64,000 bases of DNA. Origin: Hyphomicrobium sp. GTDB taxonomy: Bacteria > Pseudomonadota > Alphaproteobacteria > Rhizobiales > Hyphomicrobiaceae. Both the position numbers and the translations under genes were made by a program. Positions within the stretch are counted from its first letter, which is position 1, and each line of letters begins with the position of its first letter. The notes below the pieces were generated by a model that saw nothing but the letters and a program-made list of their open reading frames with translations, was not told the origin of the DNA and did not search any database. The stretch spans positions 363,016 through 427,015 of the forward strand of contig JADJVG010000001.1 of the NCBI GenBank assembly GCA_016716675.1, written 5' to 3'. Shown here piece after piece: positions 8,252-17,499 of this stretch.

Positions 8252-9022
8252 TCATCGCACCAGTTGGAAGAAACGGTTCCAGCGGATATCAAACGGCCAG
8301 GTCCATGGAGACCACCAGCGCAGCGCGCCCGGTTCATCGACGGCAGCCGAGAAGAAGATGATTTCGGCGCGGCCGACGAAATTCTCAAGCGGCACGTAAC
8401 CAACGCCATATGATCCCTGCACGCGGCTGTCGGTCGAGTTATCGCGATTGTCGCCCATCATAAAGTAGTGGCCTTCAGGCACCTTATAAGGCGCAGTGTT
8501 GTCGAGCGGGCCGTGCGGGTTGCTGTCCAGCACTTTATATTTGACGCCGTTCGGCAGCGTTTCTTCAAAAACAGGCACCGAGCGCGGCCGCGAGCTTTCC
8601 TCGCCCCGCGTCACGAACTCGCCGGCAGGTTCCTTCGGCACGGCCGTCCCGTTGATGAACAACTGGCCCTCACGCATCTGAATTTCGTCGCCCGGCAAGC
8701 CGATCACGCGCTTGATGAAATCGATTTCCGGCTCATTCGGTTTACGGAACACCGCAACATCGCCGCGCTTGGGTTCGGATGAAAAGATCCGCCCCTCGAA
8801 CAGTTCGGGGCTGAACGGGAAAGAATACTTGGAGTATCCATAGGACAGCTTGGAAACGAAAATATAATCGCCGATCAGTAGGGTCTCTTTCATAGAGCCC
8901 GAAGGAATATTGAACGGCTGATAGAAAAACACCCGCACGAACATTGCGATCGCCAGCGCCTCGACCACGATGATCGCCGTTTCCAGCAAACCAGACTTTG
9001 CCGACTTCAATCCGACGCTCAT
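8252..9022 (-). CDS. lepB: Signal peptidase I
   Basis: 256 residues from ATG 9022, with AAGGAG just upstream; TTG 9037 is part of that ribosome binding site. One N-terminal membrane segment (IIVVEALAIAMFVRVFF) anchors the protease in the inner membrane. Box B IPSGSMKETL holds the catalytic serine and FIKRVIGLPGD the catalytic lysine; GDNRDNSTDSR is the conserved box E. It removes signal peptides from exported proteins, such as the many secreted products in this window. The stop is followed directly by rnc, so acpS/lepB/rnc/era/recO probably form a transcription unit. Confidence 0.96.
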   Translation of the reverse strand: MSVGLKSAKSGLLETAIIVVEALAIAMFVRVFFYQPFNIPSGSMKETLLIGDYIFVSKLSYGYSKYSFPFSPELFEGRIFSSEPKRGDVAVFRKPNEPEIDFIKRVIGLPGDEIQMREGQLFINGTAVPKEPAGEFVTRGEESSRPRSVPVFEETLPNGVKYKVLDSNPHGPLDNTAPYKVPEGHYFMMGDNRDNSTDSRVQGSYGVGYVPLENFVGRAEIIFFSAAVDEPGALRWWSPWTWPFDIRWNRFFQLVR

Positions 9023-9296
9023 GGAAGGCTCCTTCAACGGCCGCCAGGAGTAAAACCGAGGCCGAATATGCTCGGGTGGCTATAGCGAGTTTGCCCCTGC
9101 GCCGCAATCGGACCCTTCCGCACCGTAGAGGACAGCTTCAAGGATTTTAGGGCCTTTTGCTCGTGTCGAGGTGCGGCGTTTACTCTCGCCGGAAGATTTA
9201 AAAAGCCAAGCGCCTGGGCTAGGTTAACGGTCAGATTCGCAAATTCCACATGAGGGCGCCGCACGATCACGTGCCGCTCATTTTCGGAGGTGCCCC

Positions 9297-10232
9297 ATGA
9301 GTTGGAACCCAGCGCTGGAGCCCGGATGTCCGGACGCTGCCGGCATCGACGCTATCGAGACGTTGATCATTCCGCGAGCGCACGATCTCGGCGGCTTCGA
9401 GGTGCGGCGCGCACTCCCCGCCCCGGCCCGGCAGATGGTCGGCCCCTTCATCTTTTTCGACCAGGCGGGCCCCGCCGAGTTCGTAACCGGTTCAGGCGTT
9501 GACGTCCGCCCGCATCCCCACATCGGGCTGGCGACCGTGACCTACCTCTACCGCGGCGAGTTCCAGCATCGCGACAGCATCGGTTCGGATCAGATCATCC
9601 TGCCGGGCGCGGTCAACTGGATGGTGGCGGGGCGCGGCGTAACGCACTCGGAGCGGACCAGCGCCGCAACGCGCAAGGCGCCGCACAGTCTGTTCGGCAT
9701 TCAGACCTGGGTTGCGTTGCCTGAGAACCAGGAAGACGTCGCGCCGAGCTTTGAGCACCACAGCAAGGATGCGCTGCCCGTGATCGCTGACACTGGCGTC
9801 AGCGTCCACCTGCTGCTCGGCCGGGCGTATGGCAGCAGCGCGCCGGCAAGCGTCTTCTCCGACACGTTCTATGGTGACGTGAGCTTGAAGCCGAATGCCC
9901 GCCTGCCGCTTCCCGACGATCATGAAGATCGCGGCATTTATATCGTCGAGGGCTCAATCTCGATCGCCGGACAGGCGTTCGACGCTGGTCGCATGATGGT
10001 TTTCCGGCCGGGCGATAAGATCACCGTCGCTGCCGGAGCACGCGGCGCGCAGCTCATCATACTGGGTGGCGCCACCCTCAACGGGCCGCGCTACGTGTGG
10101 TGGAACTTCGTCTCTTCCAGCAAAGAAAAGATCGACGCCGCCAAGGAGCAATGGCGGCAAGCGCGATGGGGCGACGGTCAGTTCGACTTACCCACGGGCG
10201 ATCACGCCGAGTTCATTCCGCTACCGGGCTGA
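9297..10232 (+). CDS. Pirin family protein (bicupin)
   Basis: 311 residues from ATG 9297 with a strong GGAGG ribosome binding site. The N-terminal cupin carries the metal-binding pattern RPHPHIGLATVTYLYRGEFQHRDS and the family hallmark VNWMVAGRGVTHSERT. A second cupin follows (RGIYIVEGSISIAG). Pirins are metal-dependent; some act as quercetin dioxygenases and others as redox or transcription cofactors. The role here is unknown. The gene stands alone on the plus strand. Confidence 0.9.
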   Translation: MSWNPALEPGCPDAAGIDAIETLIIPRAHDLGGFEVRRALPAPARQMVGPFIFFDQAGPAEFVTGSGVDVRPHPHIGLATVTYLYRGEFQHRDSIGSDQIILPGAVNWMVAGRGVTHSERTSAATRKAPHSLFGIQTWVALPENQEDVAPSFEHHSKDALPVIADTGVSVHLLLGRAYGSSAPASVFSDTFYGDVSLKPNARLPLPDDHEDRGIYIVEGSISIAGQAFDAGRMMVFRPGDKITVAAGARGAQLIILGGATLNGPRYVWWNFVSSSKEKIDAAKEQWRQARWGDGQFDLPTGDHAEFIPLPG

Positions 10233-10258
10233 GCCGCCACGGCCGGCACCTCGAACAA

Positions 10259-10771
10259 TCACGAAGCGAGATACGCCTCGAGTTGGTCGAGCGTCGCGCC
10301 ATAGCCTTTGATCATATTATCGTAGATCGCTTCGAAGGCTTGGATCTCGCCATCTGTTGCGCCAAACGGCAGCGATTGCAGAGCAACGATCGTCGAACCG
10401 TCACTATTGGCGAACGTCACGGTGTTGTGCACTTCGAGCGGAAAATCAGCAGCGAACGGCGCGCGCGCGATGCCGCCGCGCTCATTGGCGAACGAATTCA
10501 GCCAGACAATACGGCTACCGTTTATGATCTCGCGATACATGAAGCGACCCCACATCGACGGCGTGTTGGTGAACTTCATTTCGTAATGGAAGAACCCGCC
10601 GGGACGGAAGTCCATGTCCGCCACTTTCAGTTTGCAACCCTTCGGACCCCACCAATTCTCCAAATCGTCGGCGGTCGTCCACGCCTGCCATACACGGGCA
10701 CGCGGCGCCTTGAAAACGCGCGTTATATCGAGCGTCTTAGCGCGGCAGCCTGCTGCGGAGGTTGCTGTCAT
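10259..10771 (-). CDS. SRPBCC / AHSA1-like domain protein
   Basis: 170 residues. The START-like helix-grip fold is shown by RVFKAPRARVWQAWTTADDLENWWGP near residue 18, PGGFFHYEM, and a long C-terminal helix (FEAIYDNMIKGYGATLDQLEAYLA). Proteins of this kind bind hydrophobic ligands or, in eukaryotes, stimulate Hsp90. The bacterial role is unknown. It converges on the pirin gene with 26 bases between stops. Confidence 0.85.
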   Translation of the reverse strand: MTATSAAGCRAKTLDITRVFKAPRARVWQAWTTADDLENWWGPKGCKLKVADMDFRPGGFFHYEMKFTNTPSMWGRFMYREIINGSRIVWLNSFANERGGIARAPFAADFPLEVHNTVTFANSDGSTIVALQSLPFGATDGEIQAFEAIYDNMIKGYGATLDQLEAYLAS

Positions 10772-10858
10772 TGCTCAGACCTTTCCTTGGTTCATATGCG
10801 CAGCCCGCGATCGCGTCTTCAATCCCGCGTTCAACGACACTGCCCTATCGTCACAACA

Positions 10859-11275
10859 TCAACCGCGACGCTCGGCCTTTGTGGGCAGCGCCGAGATGAT
10901 GACGATCGCTTCCGATAGTGGGTATTCGTCCGTCAAGGTCAGGTCGATGCGCGCCACATACCCTTCCGGCGTCAATTCGGCGAGACGCTCCGCAGCGCCG
11001 CCCGTCAGTGCAACTGTCGGTCGCCCGTTCGGGGCATTCACAACGCCGATGTCGTTGAGATGCACGCCAAAGCGAAACCCGGTGCCGAGCGCCTTGCTCA
11101 TCGCCTCCTTGGCGGCAAAACGCTTGGCGAGCGTTGCCGCCGGATGCGCGCGCGACGTTGCCCTGCGGCGTTCCTCAGCCGTGAACACCTTTTCCAGAAA
11201 GCGGTCGCCGAAGCGTGCGAGCGTCTTCTCGATGCGGCGGATATCGCAGATGTCGTTGCCGATGCCGATGATCAT
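10859..11275 (-). CDS. acpS: Holo-[acyl-carrier-protein] synthase
   Basis: 138 residues. Transfers 4'-phosphopantetheine from CoA to the serine of ACP. The N-terminal MIIGIGNDICDIRRIE holds the first metal-binding aspartate and RFAAKEAMSKALGTG the second acidic site. The start overlaps the pdxJ stop by four bases (ATGA), so the two are translationally coupled. Confidence 0.94.
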   Translation of the reverse strand: MIIGIGNDICDIRRIEKTLARFGDRFLEKVFTAEERRRATSRAHPAATLAKRFAAKEAMSKALGTGFRFGVHLNDIGVVNAPNGRPTVALTGGAAERLAELTPEGYVARIDLTLTDEYPLSEAIVIISALPTKAERRG

Positions 11276-12066
11276 GCGCGCGCCTTGGCGGGTGCGGTAC
11301 TCATCTCGCTGCGTGCGTCGTCCATCAGCGTCCGCATGCGACGCACCGCGCTGGAAAGCCCGCCAAAGATGGCCTCTCCAATCAGAAAGTGGCCGATGTT
11401 GAGTTCTACGACTTCGGGCAGGCGAGCGATCGGCGCGACCGTATTGTAGGTCAAGCCATGGCCTGCATGAACTTCGAGGCCAAGCGCGTGGGCGGCGACC
11501 GCCGCCTTGCGATGGCGTTCGAACTCGCGCGCCACGCCGGCTGCGTCGTTATCGAGCGCTAGGTGGCAATACTTGCCGGTATGCAATTCAACGATGTTCG
11601 CGCCCGCCTTAGCAGACGCCTCGATGGTTTTGAGGTCCGGCTCGACGAACAGCGACACGCGAATGCCTGCGTCGCGCAGTTTGCCGACGAAGGGCTTCAG
11701 GAGTTTCAAACCGCCTATCACATCGAGGCCGCCTTCCGTCGTGCGCTCTTCGCGCCGCTCCGGCACCAGACAGCAGGCGTTCGGCACATGGCGCAACGCG
11801 ATGCCGAGCATTTCTTCGGTCGCCGCCATTTCGAGATTGAGCGGACGCGTCAATTCGGTTTTCAGCCGCGTGATGTCGGTGTCGGAGATATGGCGGCGGT
11901 CTTCGCGCAGATGCGCGGTGATACCGTCGGCGCCGCCTTCGATGGCCAGATGCGCGGCACGCAACGGATCGGGATGGATGCCGCCGCGCGCGTTGCGCAA
12001 GGTCGCGACGTGATCGATGTTGACGCCGAGACGAAGCGCACGTGGCGCGGAACGGGACTGGGGCAT
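11272..12066 (-). CDS. pdxJ: Pyridoxine 5'-phosphate synthase
   Basis: 264 residues from ATG 12066 (MPQSRSAPRALRLGVNIDH); an upstream TTG is possible. Makes pyridoxine 5'-phosphate from 1-deoxyxylulose 5-phosphate and aminoacetone phosphate, the last step of the DXP-dependent vitamin B6 route. Conserved stretches include LGVNIDHVATLRNARGG, GADGITAHLREDRRHI, ELHTGKYCH and HAGHGLTY. It sits directly upstream of acpS, the classic pdxJ-acpS arrangement. Confidence 0.96.
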   Translation of the reverse strand: MPQSRSAPRALRLGVNIDHVATLRNARGGIHPDPLRAAHLAIEGGADGITAHLREDRRHISDTDITRLKTELTRPLNLEMAATEEMLGIALRHVPNACCLVPERREERTTEGGLDVIGGLKLLKPFVGKLRDAGIRVSLFVEPDLKTIEASAKAGANIVELHTGKYCHLALDNDAAGVAREFERHRKAAVAAHALGLEVHAGHGLTYNTVAPIARLPEVVELNIGHFLIGEAIFGGLSSAVRRMRTLMDDARSEMSTAPAKARA

Positions 12067-12117
12067 CAGGAATGAAGACCTTTGCAGCAATGCTAAAAGA
12101 TGTGGGCACGGGCCAGT

Positions 12118-12822
12118 TTAACGAACGTGGCCGCCAGTATAAGCCGCCCTGCGGCGCCGTTGGAATAACCGGACGGCACGGCGCGTAGGATAATAGCTGG
12201 CGAGCGCCGCAAGCAAGCCGATCAATAGCCCGCCGAGAACAAGCGGCTGAAGAATCGGCGACAAGTTAACCATCGCGACGTCCAACGACGGTTGATTGGG
12301 TCCGGCGAGTTGGGTGCTCAACACGGTGGCGCTTACCGCGAGGTGATCGGCGGCGGACGCCGGATCGTGGCCCAGCATCCAGGCGCCCGCGAGGTAGGAC
12401 GCACTCCAGATGGCCGGCCAGCTCAAGGGATTGCCAACAAATGTGCCGAGCAGCGCCGCTGGCACGCTGACGCGCAGAAGCAGGGCGATGGCGCCCGCCA
12501 GCAACATCTGAATTCCCAGGAACGGCGTGCACGCAACGAAAACGCCAACGGCACAGCCCAGCGCCACCTCGTGCGGTGTGGCCCGCACGCGCAGCATGCG
12601 ACGCCAATAATATTTCGAGAGTTTCGCCAGCCGCTGCCCCGGAGCCCGCGCCGCTGCCATTACAGTCGAGACCGGAGCGACTACGATCCGCGCAATCAAA
12701 GCCCGAGCAAACACAGCAATGCGCGGCGCAGCAAGAGCTGAACCACTTCCGTGCACTTCACTCACACGAGCTTCGTCCATTCTGTCAGCGCGTACTTTCT
12801 CAAACCCCGCACGCCCAAACAC
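12118..12822 (-). CDS. DUF2062 membrane protein
   Basis: 234 residues from GTG 12822; ATG 12780 is an alternative start. The DUF2062 core reads YYWRRMLRVRATPHEVALG followed by hydrophobic segments CAVGVFVACTPFLGIQMLLAGAIALLL and the conserved GNPLSWPAIWSASYLAG. A last membrane helix (LVLGGLLIGLLAALASYY) precedes a basic C-terminal tail. Function is unknown; the family is a common partner of rsh and pdxJ in alphaproteobacteria. Confidence 0.85.
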   Translation of the reverse strand: MFGRAGFEKVRADRMDEARVSEVHGSGSALAAPRIAVFARALIARIVVAPVSTVMAAARAPGQRLAKLSKYYWRRMLRVRATPHEVALGCAVGVFVACTPFLGIQMLLAGAIALLLRVSVPAALLGTFVGNPLSWPAIWSASYLAGAWMLGHDPASAADHLAVSATVLSTQLAGPNQPSLDVAMVNLSPILQPLVLGGLLIGLLAALASYYPTRRAVRLFQRRRRAAYTGGHVR

Positions 12823-12849
12823 ACTACAACCGACTTTAGCCGAAATCCG

Positions 12850-15096
12850 CTACTCGAAAAGCCGCTCTACCTTAGCAACGATCGGTTTTGCGCGCAGTCC
12901 GCTGATAATGTGGTTCAAATGCACCAAATCGAAGACCTCGACTTCGATGTGAATGTCCGTGAAATCAGCGGCTCGGCGGACCATCTTAACGTTATCGATG
13001 TTGCCGCCCGTCTCGCCGATCACAGCGGCGATTTCGGCAAGCGATCCCGGCGCATTGACGGCGGTAACGCTGATGCGGGCTGGAAACCGTTGCGGATTGT
13101 CGGGGTCAACGTCCCACGTCACATCGATCCAGCCCTGATGCTCGAACTCTTTCAATCGCGGCGAGTGAATCTGGAAGATCCGGATTCCCTCTCCCGGCGA
13201 CATGACGCCGACGATGCGATCGCCCGGAACGGCCCCACCAGGCTCGAAGAGCACCGGCAAATCGTTGTTGGGACCGCGAATGGAAACCGCCGCTGACGCT
13301 CCGGCCTCGTCGGCGCGAAACTTGAGGCTCATCACCTTCTCGATATTGAACCAACCATCTTGCGCCTGGGCGCGGCCGAAACGGCGTATCGGCTTGTAGG
13401 CATCGCCGCCTGTGCCGGGCGCCGCCGTCGGCGCAATGGCTGTGACCACGTCCTGCAACGGCACTTCGTGCCGGCCGATGGCGGCCAGTAGTTCGTCGGC
13501 GCTCTTGACGTGGAATTTCGGCGCGGCTGCTTTGACCTTATCTTCAACGTAGTCGATGCCGGCGCCATTGAGCGTCGAGGTGAGCAACTGGCGGCCGAGC
13601 TCGGCGTAGCGCCGCCGTTCAGCTTCACGTGCAGCACGCCGGATGGCAGCACGGGCACGGCCCGTCACCGCAAACGCTTCCCAACCCAATGGCCGAACAT
13701 GCCCCTTCGATGTTTCGATCACCACTTCATCGCCATTGCGCAAGCGCGTATCGATCGGAACGTGGCGGCCGTTGATAAATGCGGCCACCGCTTCGTTGCC
13801 GATATCGGTGTGCACCGCATACGCGAAATCGAGCGGCGTTGCCCCGCGCGGCATCGCAATCAAACGGCCCTTCGGGGTGAAGCAGAAGACCTGATCGTGG
13901 AACAACTCGAGCTTGGTGTGCTCCAGGAACTCTTCCGGATTTTCCGCTTCGAGCAGCGTTCCAATCATCACGCGCAGACGGCCATAAGGACTGTCATCCT
14001 TGACCAGCTGAGCCGCTCCATTGATGGCCTTGTCGGCAAGCAGGCGATCGGCAGCCGGTGCGCGCTGCTCTTTGTAGAGGGCATGGGCAGCGATGCCGTA
14101 CTCGGCCACGCGATGCATGGCGTGCGTACGGATCTGAAGTTCGACGCGCTGATGGCGCGGCCCGTAAACGGTGGTGTGGATTGATTGATAATTGTTGCGC
14201 TTCGGCGCCGACACGTAATCCTTGAACCGGCCCGGCACCGTGCTCCAGGTCGTGTGAATGATGCCGAGCACGCGATAGCAATCGTCAATGGTATCGACGG
14301 TGACGCGAAACGCAAAAATGTCGGATAGCTGCTCCAGGCTGATCTGCTGGCGCTCCATCTTGCTCCAGATGGAATACGGCTTTTTCTCGCGCCCTGACGT
14401 TTCAGCCTTGATGCCGGCATCCGAGAGTTTGCGCGCCAGCGCCTGACGGATTTCTTCGACCAGCCCTTTGTTGCGGGTGCGGATCTCGATCAGCTTTTCG
14501 GTGACGGCCTGATAGGCGTCGGGATACAGCCAGCGGAAGGCGTGATCCTCGAGTTCCTCGCGCAGCGTCTGCATGCCCATGAGGCCAGCCAGCGGCGCGT
14601 AGATGTCGAGCGTTTCTTCAGAGTTGCGCTTACGGCTCTCGGGCTTCATGTGCTCGAGCGTGCGCATGTTGTGCAGGCGGTCGGCGAGCTTCACGAGCAG
14701 CACGCGAATGTCGCTCGAGATCGCAATGAGCAGCTTGCGGAAATTCTCGGCCTGCTCGGCTTTTTTCGAAACCAGATCGAGCCGTTTGATCTTGGTTAGA
14801 CCATCGACGAGGCTGCCGATCTCCGGCCCGAACATCTGGTCGATCTCGGTGCGCGTCGCGTCCGTATCCTCGATCGTGTCATGCAGCAGCGCCGTCGCGA
14901 TGGTCGCGTCGTCGAGCTTCAGATCGGTCAGAATGGCGGCAACTTCGAGGGGGTGGGAAAAGTACGGCGCGCCGGATGCGCGCTTCTGGTTGCCATGGGC
15001 CTTCATGGCGTACACGTAGGCGCGGTTCAACAGCGCCTCATCTGCTTTCGGATCGTACTTGAGAACCCGCTCAACGAGTTCGTATTGCCGCATCAT
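12850..15096 (-). CDS. rsh: Bifunctional (p)ppGpp synthetase/hydrolase (RSH)
   Basis: 748 residues from ATG 15096. Makes and degrades the alarmone (p)ppGpp in the stringent response. An HD hydrolase domain comes first (YFSHPLEVAAILTDL; LLHDTIEDTDAT with the HD pair), followed by the synthetase domain (RVTVDTIDDCYRVLGIIHTTW, RFKDYVSAPKRNNYQSIHTTV), TGS (HTDIGNEAVAAFINGRHVP), and a C-terminal ACT domain (ISVTAVNAPGSLAEIAAVIGETGGNI). Both catalytic halves look complete. The single long RSH protein is what is expected outside gamma- and betaproteobacteria. Confidence 0.95.
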   Translation of the reverse strand: MMRQYELVERVLKYDPKADEALLNRAYVYAMKAHGNQKRASGAPYFSHPLEVAAILTDLKLDDATIATALLHDTIEDTDATRTEIDQMFGPEIGSLVDGLTKIKRLDLVSKKAEQAENFRKLLIAISSDIRVLLVKLADRLHNMRTLEHMKPESRKRNSEETLDIYAPLAGLMGMQTLREELEDHAFRWLYPDAYQAVTEKLIEIRTRNKGLVEEIRQALARKLSDAGIKAETSGREKKPYSIWSKMERQQISLEQLSDIFAFRVTVDTIDDCYRVLGIIHTTWSTVPGRFKDYVSAPKRNNYQSIHTTVYGPRHQRVELQIRTHAMHRVAEYGIAAHALYKEQRAPAADRLLADKAINGAAQLVKDDSPYGRLRVMIGTLLEAENPEEFLEHTKLELFHDQVFCFTPKGRLIAMPRGATPLDFAYAVHTDIGNEAVAAFINGRHVPIDTRLRNGDEVVIETSKGHVRPLGWEAFAVTGRARAAIRRAAREAERRRYAELGRQLLTSTLNGAGIDYVEDKVKAAAPKFHVKSADELLAAIGRHEVPLQDVVTAIAPTAAPGTGGDAYKPIRRFGRAQAQDGWFNIEKVMSLKFRADEAGASAAVSIRGPNNDLPVLFEPGGAVPGDRIVGVMSPGEGIRIFQIHSPRLKEFEHQGWIDVTWDVDPDNPQRFPARISVTAVNAPGSLAEIAAVIGETGGNIDNVKMVRRAADFTDIHIEVEVFDLVHLNHIISGLRAKPIVAKVERLFE

Positions 15097-15266
15097 CGCC
15101 CGCTGCACTCCCTTATGTCAGCGAGCGTAGCCGATGATTTGCCAGTAAGAATAGAGCCGCTGTGGTCGCTGGGGACAAAAGCCCCCAACCTTGTGAACGG
15201 TGGCCCGGTTGCAGATCAGTTATCGATCGGCTTGCGGCCGGTAATGCCCGGCCGGAGGCGCCTGCT

Positions 15267-15725
15267 TTAGCGCATGCGGTCGCGCGGGTCGCGATCACGT
15301 TCGCGCTCACGCGGGTTGCCGCTTCCACCAAGGTTGGCGGACGGCTCAAGCGGCGTCATGCTTTCAAGACCACGGAGCAACTGTTCCTCGGTCATCACGT
15401 CGACCTGGGTGTCGCTGGAGAGGTCGTCGCGGCCACGCTGCGGCACGCGGCGGTCGGCCGGCAGCAGCGGCGCCGCCACGGCTTCCGGTTCGTCAACTTC
15501 GGTGTTCTTCTGGATCGAGTTGATCAGCGTTTCCTTCATGTCGTCGGGCGCAATGGTGCGCTCGGCGATCTCGCGCAGCGCGATGACCGGGTTCTTGTCG
15601 TTCTCCGGCTCCACGGTGATGGCGCTGCCGTTTGTGATGGAGCGCGCGCGGTGCGCCGCCAGAAGGACCAATTCGAAGCGGTTCGGAATCTTATCGACGC
15701 AGTCTTCGACGGTGACTCGGGCCAT
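15267..15725 (-). CDS. rpoZ: RNA polymerase omega subunit
   Basis: 152 residues, longer than enterobacterial omega because of an acidic then Arg/Asp-rich tail (RERERDRDPRDRMR). The conserved core is MARVTVEDCVDKIPNRFELV and AHRARSITNGS, with NPVIALREIAE. Omega helps assemble beta-prime and mediates the response to ppGpp; its position just upstream of rsh fits that link. Confidence 0.94.
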   Translation of the reverse strand: MARVTVEDCVDKIPNRFELVLLAAHRARSITNGSAITVEPENDKNPVIALREIAERTIAPDDMKETLINSIQKNTEVDEPEAVAAPLLPADRRVPQRGRDDLSSDTQVDVMTEEQLLRGLESMTPLEPSANLGGSGNPRERERDRDPRDRMR

Positions 15726-16154
15726 TGGGGGGTTCCTTGGCTAACGTGTTGGCCGGACTGAGCATACAAGCTCGAAGCCGGAGAAACTCAGGGCGCGCGG
15801 AAAAACAGGGACCGCCTGCCGGCGCCTCGTCACCTTTCAATCTCACGCCTCGCCCACAAATGCAAGCGTCACGCGCGGTTGCGCACCAAGACCTCTGGCC
15901 GCAACCGCGCCGCCGCGCCATGTCGTTGAAACTGCTGCACTCCTGACGCGCCACCGCCGCAATGTCTTTACCTCGAACAGGCACTAACTGTTTTCCGAAC
16001 AGGCCGGGTTTTCAGCGCCGACGGCAATATCTAACTCTGCTCGTGAGACGGCTGATCGAAGTTCATTATTTGCTTCGAGAGCCGTCACCCACATGTGGCA
16101 ACGTCGCCACACCGCTACATTTTAGCCATCCATTGGCGGATTAAGGATATCCGG
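15726..16154. other. Intergenic region rpoZ / NYN gene
   Basis: 429 bases between divergent genes. I looked for a permuted tmRNA on both strands and saw no tag-peptide coding stretch. An 11-base inverted repeat at 15873-15910 is listed separately. Nothing else is supported. Confidence 0.4.
15873..15910. repeat. Inverted repeat, 11-base arms
   Basis: GCGCGGTTGCG (15873-15883) and CGCAACCGCGC (15900-15910) are perfect complements around a 16-base loop. There is no T-run, so an intrinsic terminator is unlikely. It could be a structured leader or a small RNA element. Confidence 0.5.
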
Positions 16155-16789
16155 ATGCATTTCTACCCCACTGAACGCGTCGCGCTCTTCATCGATGGCG
16201 CCAATCTTTATGCAACCGCAAAGTCCCTCGGATTTGACCTCGATTATAAGCGGCTCCTGGGGTCTTCCGCTCCAAGGCACAGCTGGTCCGGGCGCTCTAT
16301 TACACGGCACTCGCCGAAGAGCAGGAATACTCATCGATCCGCCCGTTGATCGATTGGCTCGACTTCAACGGCTTCACGATGGTCACCAAGCCGACCAAAG
16401 AATTCACCGATGCCACCGGCCGCCGCAAGGTCAAAGGCAACATGGACATCGAGCTGGCGGTTGATGCCATGCGTCTGTCCGAAACCCTCGACCATATCGT
16501 GATCTTTTCCGGCGACGGCGATTTCCGCTCGCTGGTTGCTGCGCTCCAGCAAAAAGGCAAGCGCGTCAGCGTCATCTCGACGTTGCAAACCCAGCCGCCA
16601 ATGGTTGCCGATGAATTGCGCCGGCAAGCCGATCAGTTTATTGACATTGCAGATCTGGAATCTTTGATCTGCCGAGACGCGACTTCGCGCCCGCAGCGCG
16701 ATGGCCGCATCTATCAAACGCGCACTCCGGCATTCGTGAGCCGCGATGCGATTTATCACGATGACGACGTCGCCAGCGACGAAGTCTGA
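16155..16789 (+). CDS. NYN domain (LabA/DUF88) protein, one frameshift
   Basis: About 211 residues after repair. ATG 16155 starts MHFYPTERVALFIDGANLYATAKSLGFDLDY, with the N-terminal aspartate of the PIN-like NYN fold. A one-base loss near 16259 breaks the frame; the second half continues from about 16260 as VFRSKAQLVRALYYTAL, then KVKGNMDIELAVDAM and HIVIFSGDGDFRSLVAAL with the remaining acidic residues. LabA-type proteins are predicted ribonucleases. The gene is common next to rpoZ in alphaproteobacteria. Confidence 0.88.
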
Positions 16790-16815
16790 CAGCATGGTTT
16801 TGGGGAGCGGAACAT

Positions 16816-17499
16816 ATGGGTGGCGCACGCGGGACCGCTGAAAAAGTGGGACCCGAAGCGCCACCCAAATGTGATCTGTGTCCACGTCTCGTCGCCTACC
16901 GCCACGAAAATGAAGCCGCCGAACCCGACTGGTTCAATGGCGCGGTGTCCTCCTTCGGACCGGCATCAACGCGTTTTCTGATCGTCGGCCTTGCCCCTGG
17001 CCGCAATGGCGCCAACCGCACCGGCCGGCCGTTCACCGGTGATTATGCCGGCGATCTGCTGTTCGCGACCCTGCTGGAATACGGCTTTGCCAAAGGCACC
17101 TATGCGGCGCGGCCCGACGATGGATTCGTCTTGAAAAACTGCATGATCAGCAATTCCGTGCGCTGCGTGCCACCCCAGAACAAGCCTTTGCCCGTGGAAA
17201 TCAACACCTGCCGGCGGTATTTGGAAGCTCGCATCGCAGCCCTGCCGAATCTTGAGATCATGCTGGCGCTTGGTCGCATTGCCCACGATCAGGCGCTGAC
17301 GACGCTCGGCGTGCGCAAGGCGCTGCATCCGTTCGCGCATGGCGCGCGCCACGATCTTGGCCCCGGCCCATCGGGAAAATCACGTGCGCTCTACGACAGC
17401 TTCCACTGCTCACGCTACAATACCAATACCGGCCGATTGACGCCCGATATGTTCCGCAGCGTCTTCGCGGCGATCAAGGCTGAGCTGGCCGCGCGTTGA
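16816..17499 (+). CDS. Family 5 uracil-DNA glycosylase (UDGb)
   Basis: 227 residues. Removes uracil and related bases from DNA. The family-5 motif A GLAPGRNGANRTGRPFTGD lies near residue 55-73, and the C-terminal motif reads YDSFHCSRYNTNTG, where the family has a conserved H-P/C-S-x-x-N-type loop. Four cysteines (CDLCPRL near the start, NCMISNSVRC and NTCRRYL further on) match the iron-sulfur cluster ligands of this family. It follows the NYN gene by 26 bases, so the two are probably co-transcribed. Confidence 0.9.
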   Translation: MGGARGTAEKVGPEAPPKCDLCPRLVAYRHENEAAEPDWFNGAVSSFGPASTRFLIVGLAPGRNGANRTGRPFTGDYAGDLLFATLLEYGFAKGTYAARPDDGFVLKNCMISNSVRCVPPQNKPLPVEINTCRRYLEARIAALPNLEIMLALGRIAHDQALTTLGVRKALHPFAHGARHDLGPGPSGKSRALYDSFHCSRYNTNTGRLTPDMFRSVFAAIKAELAAR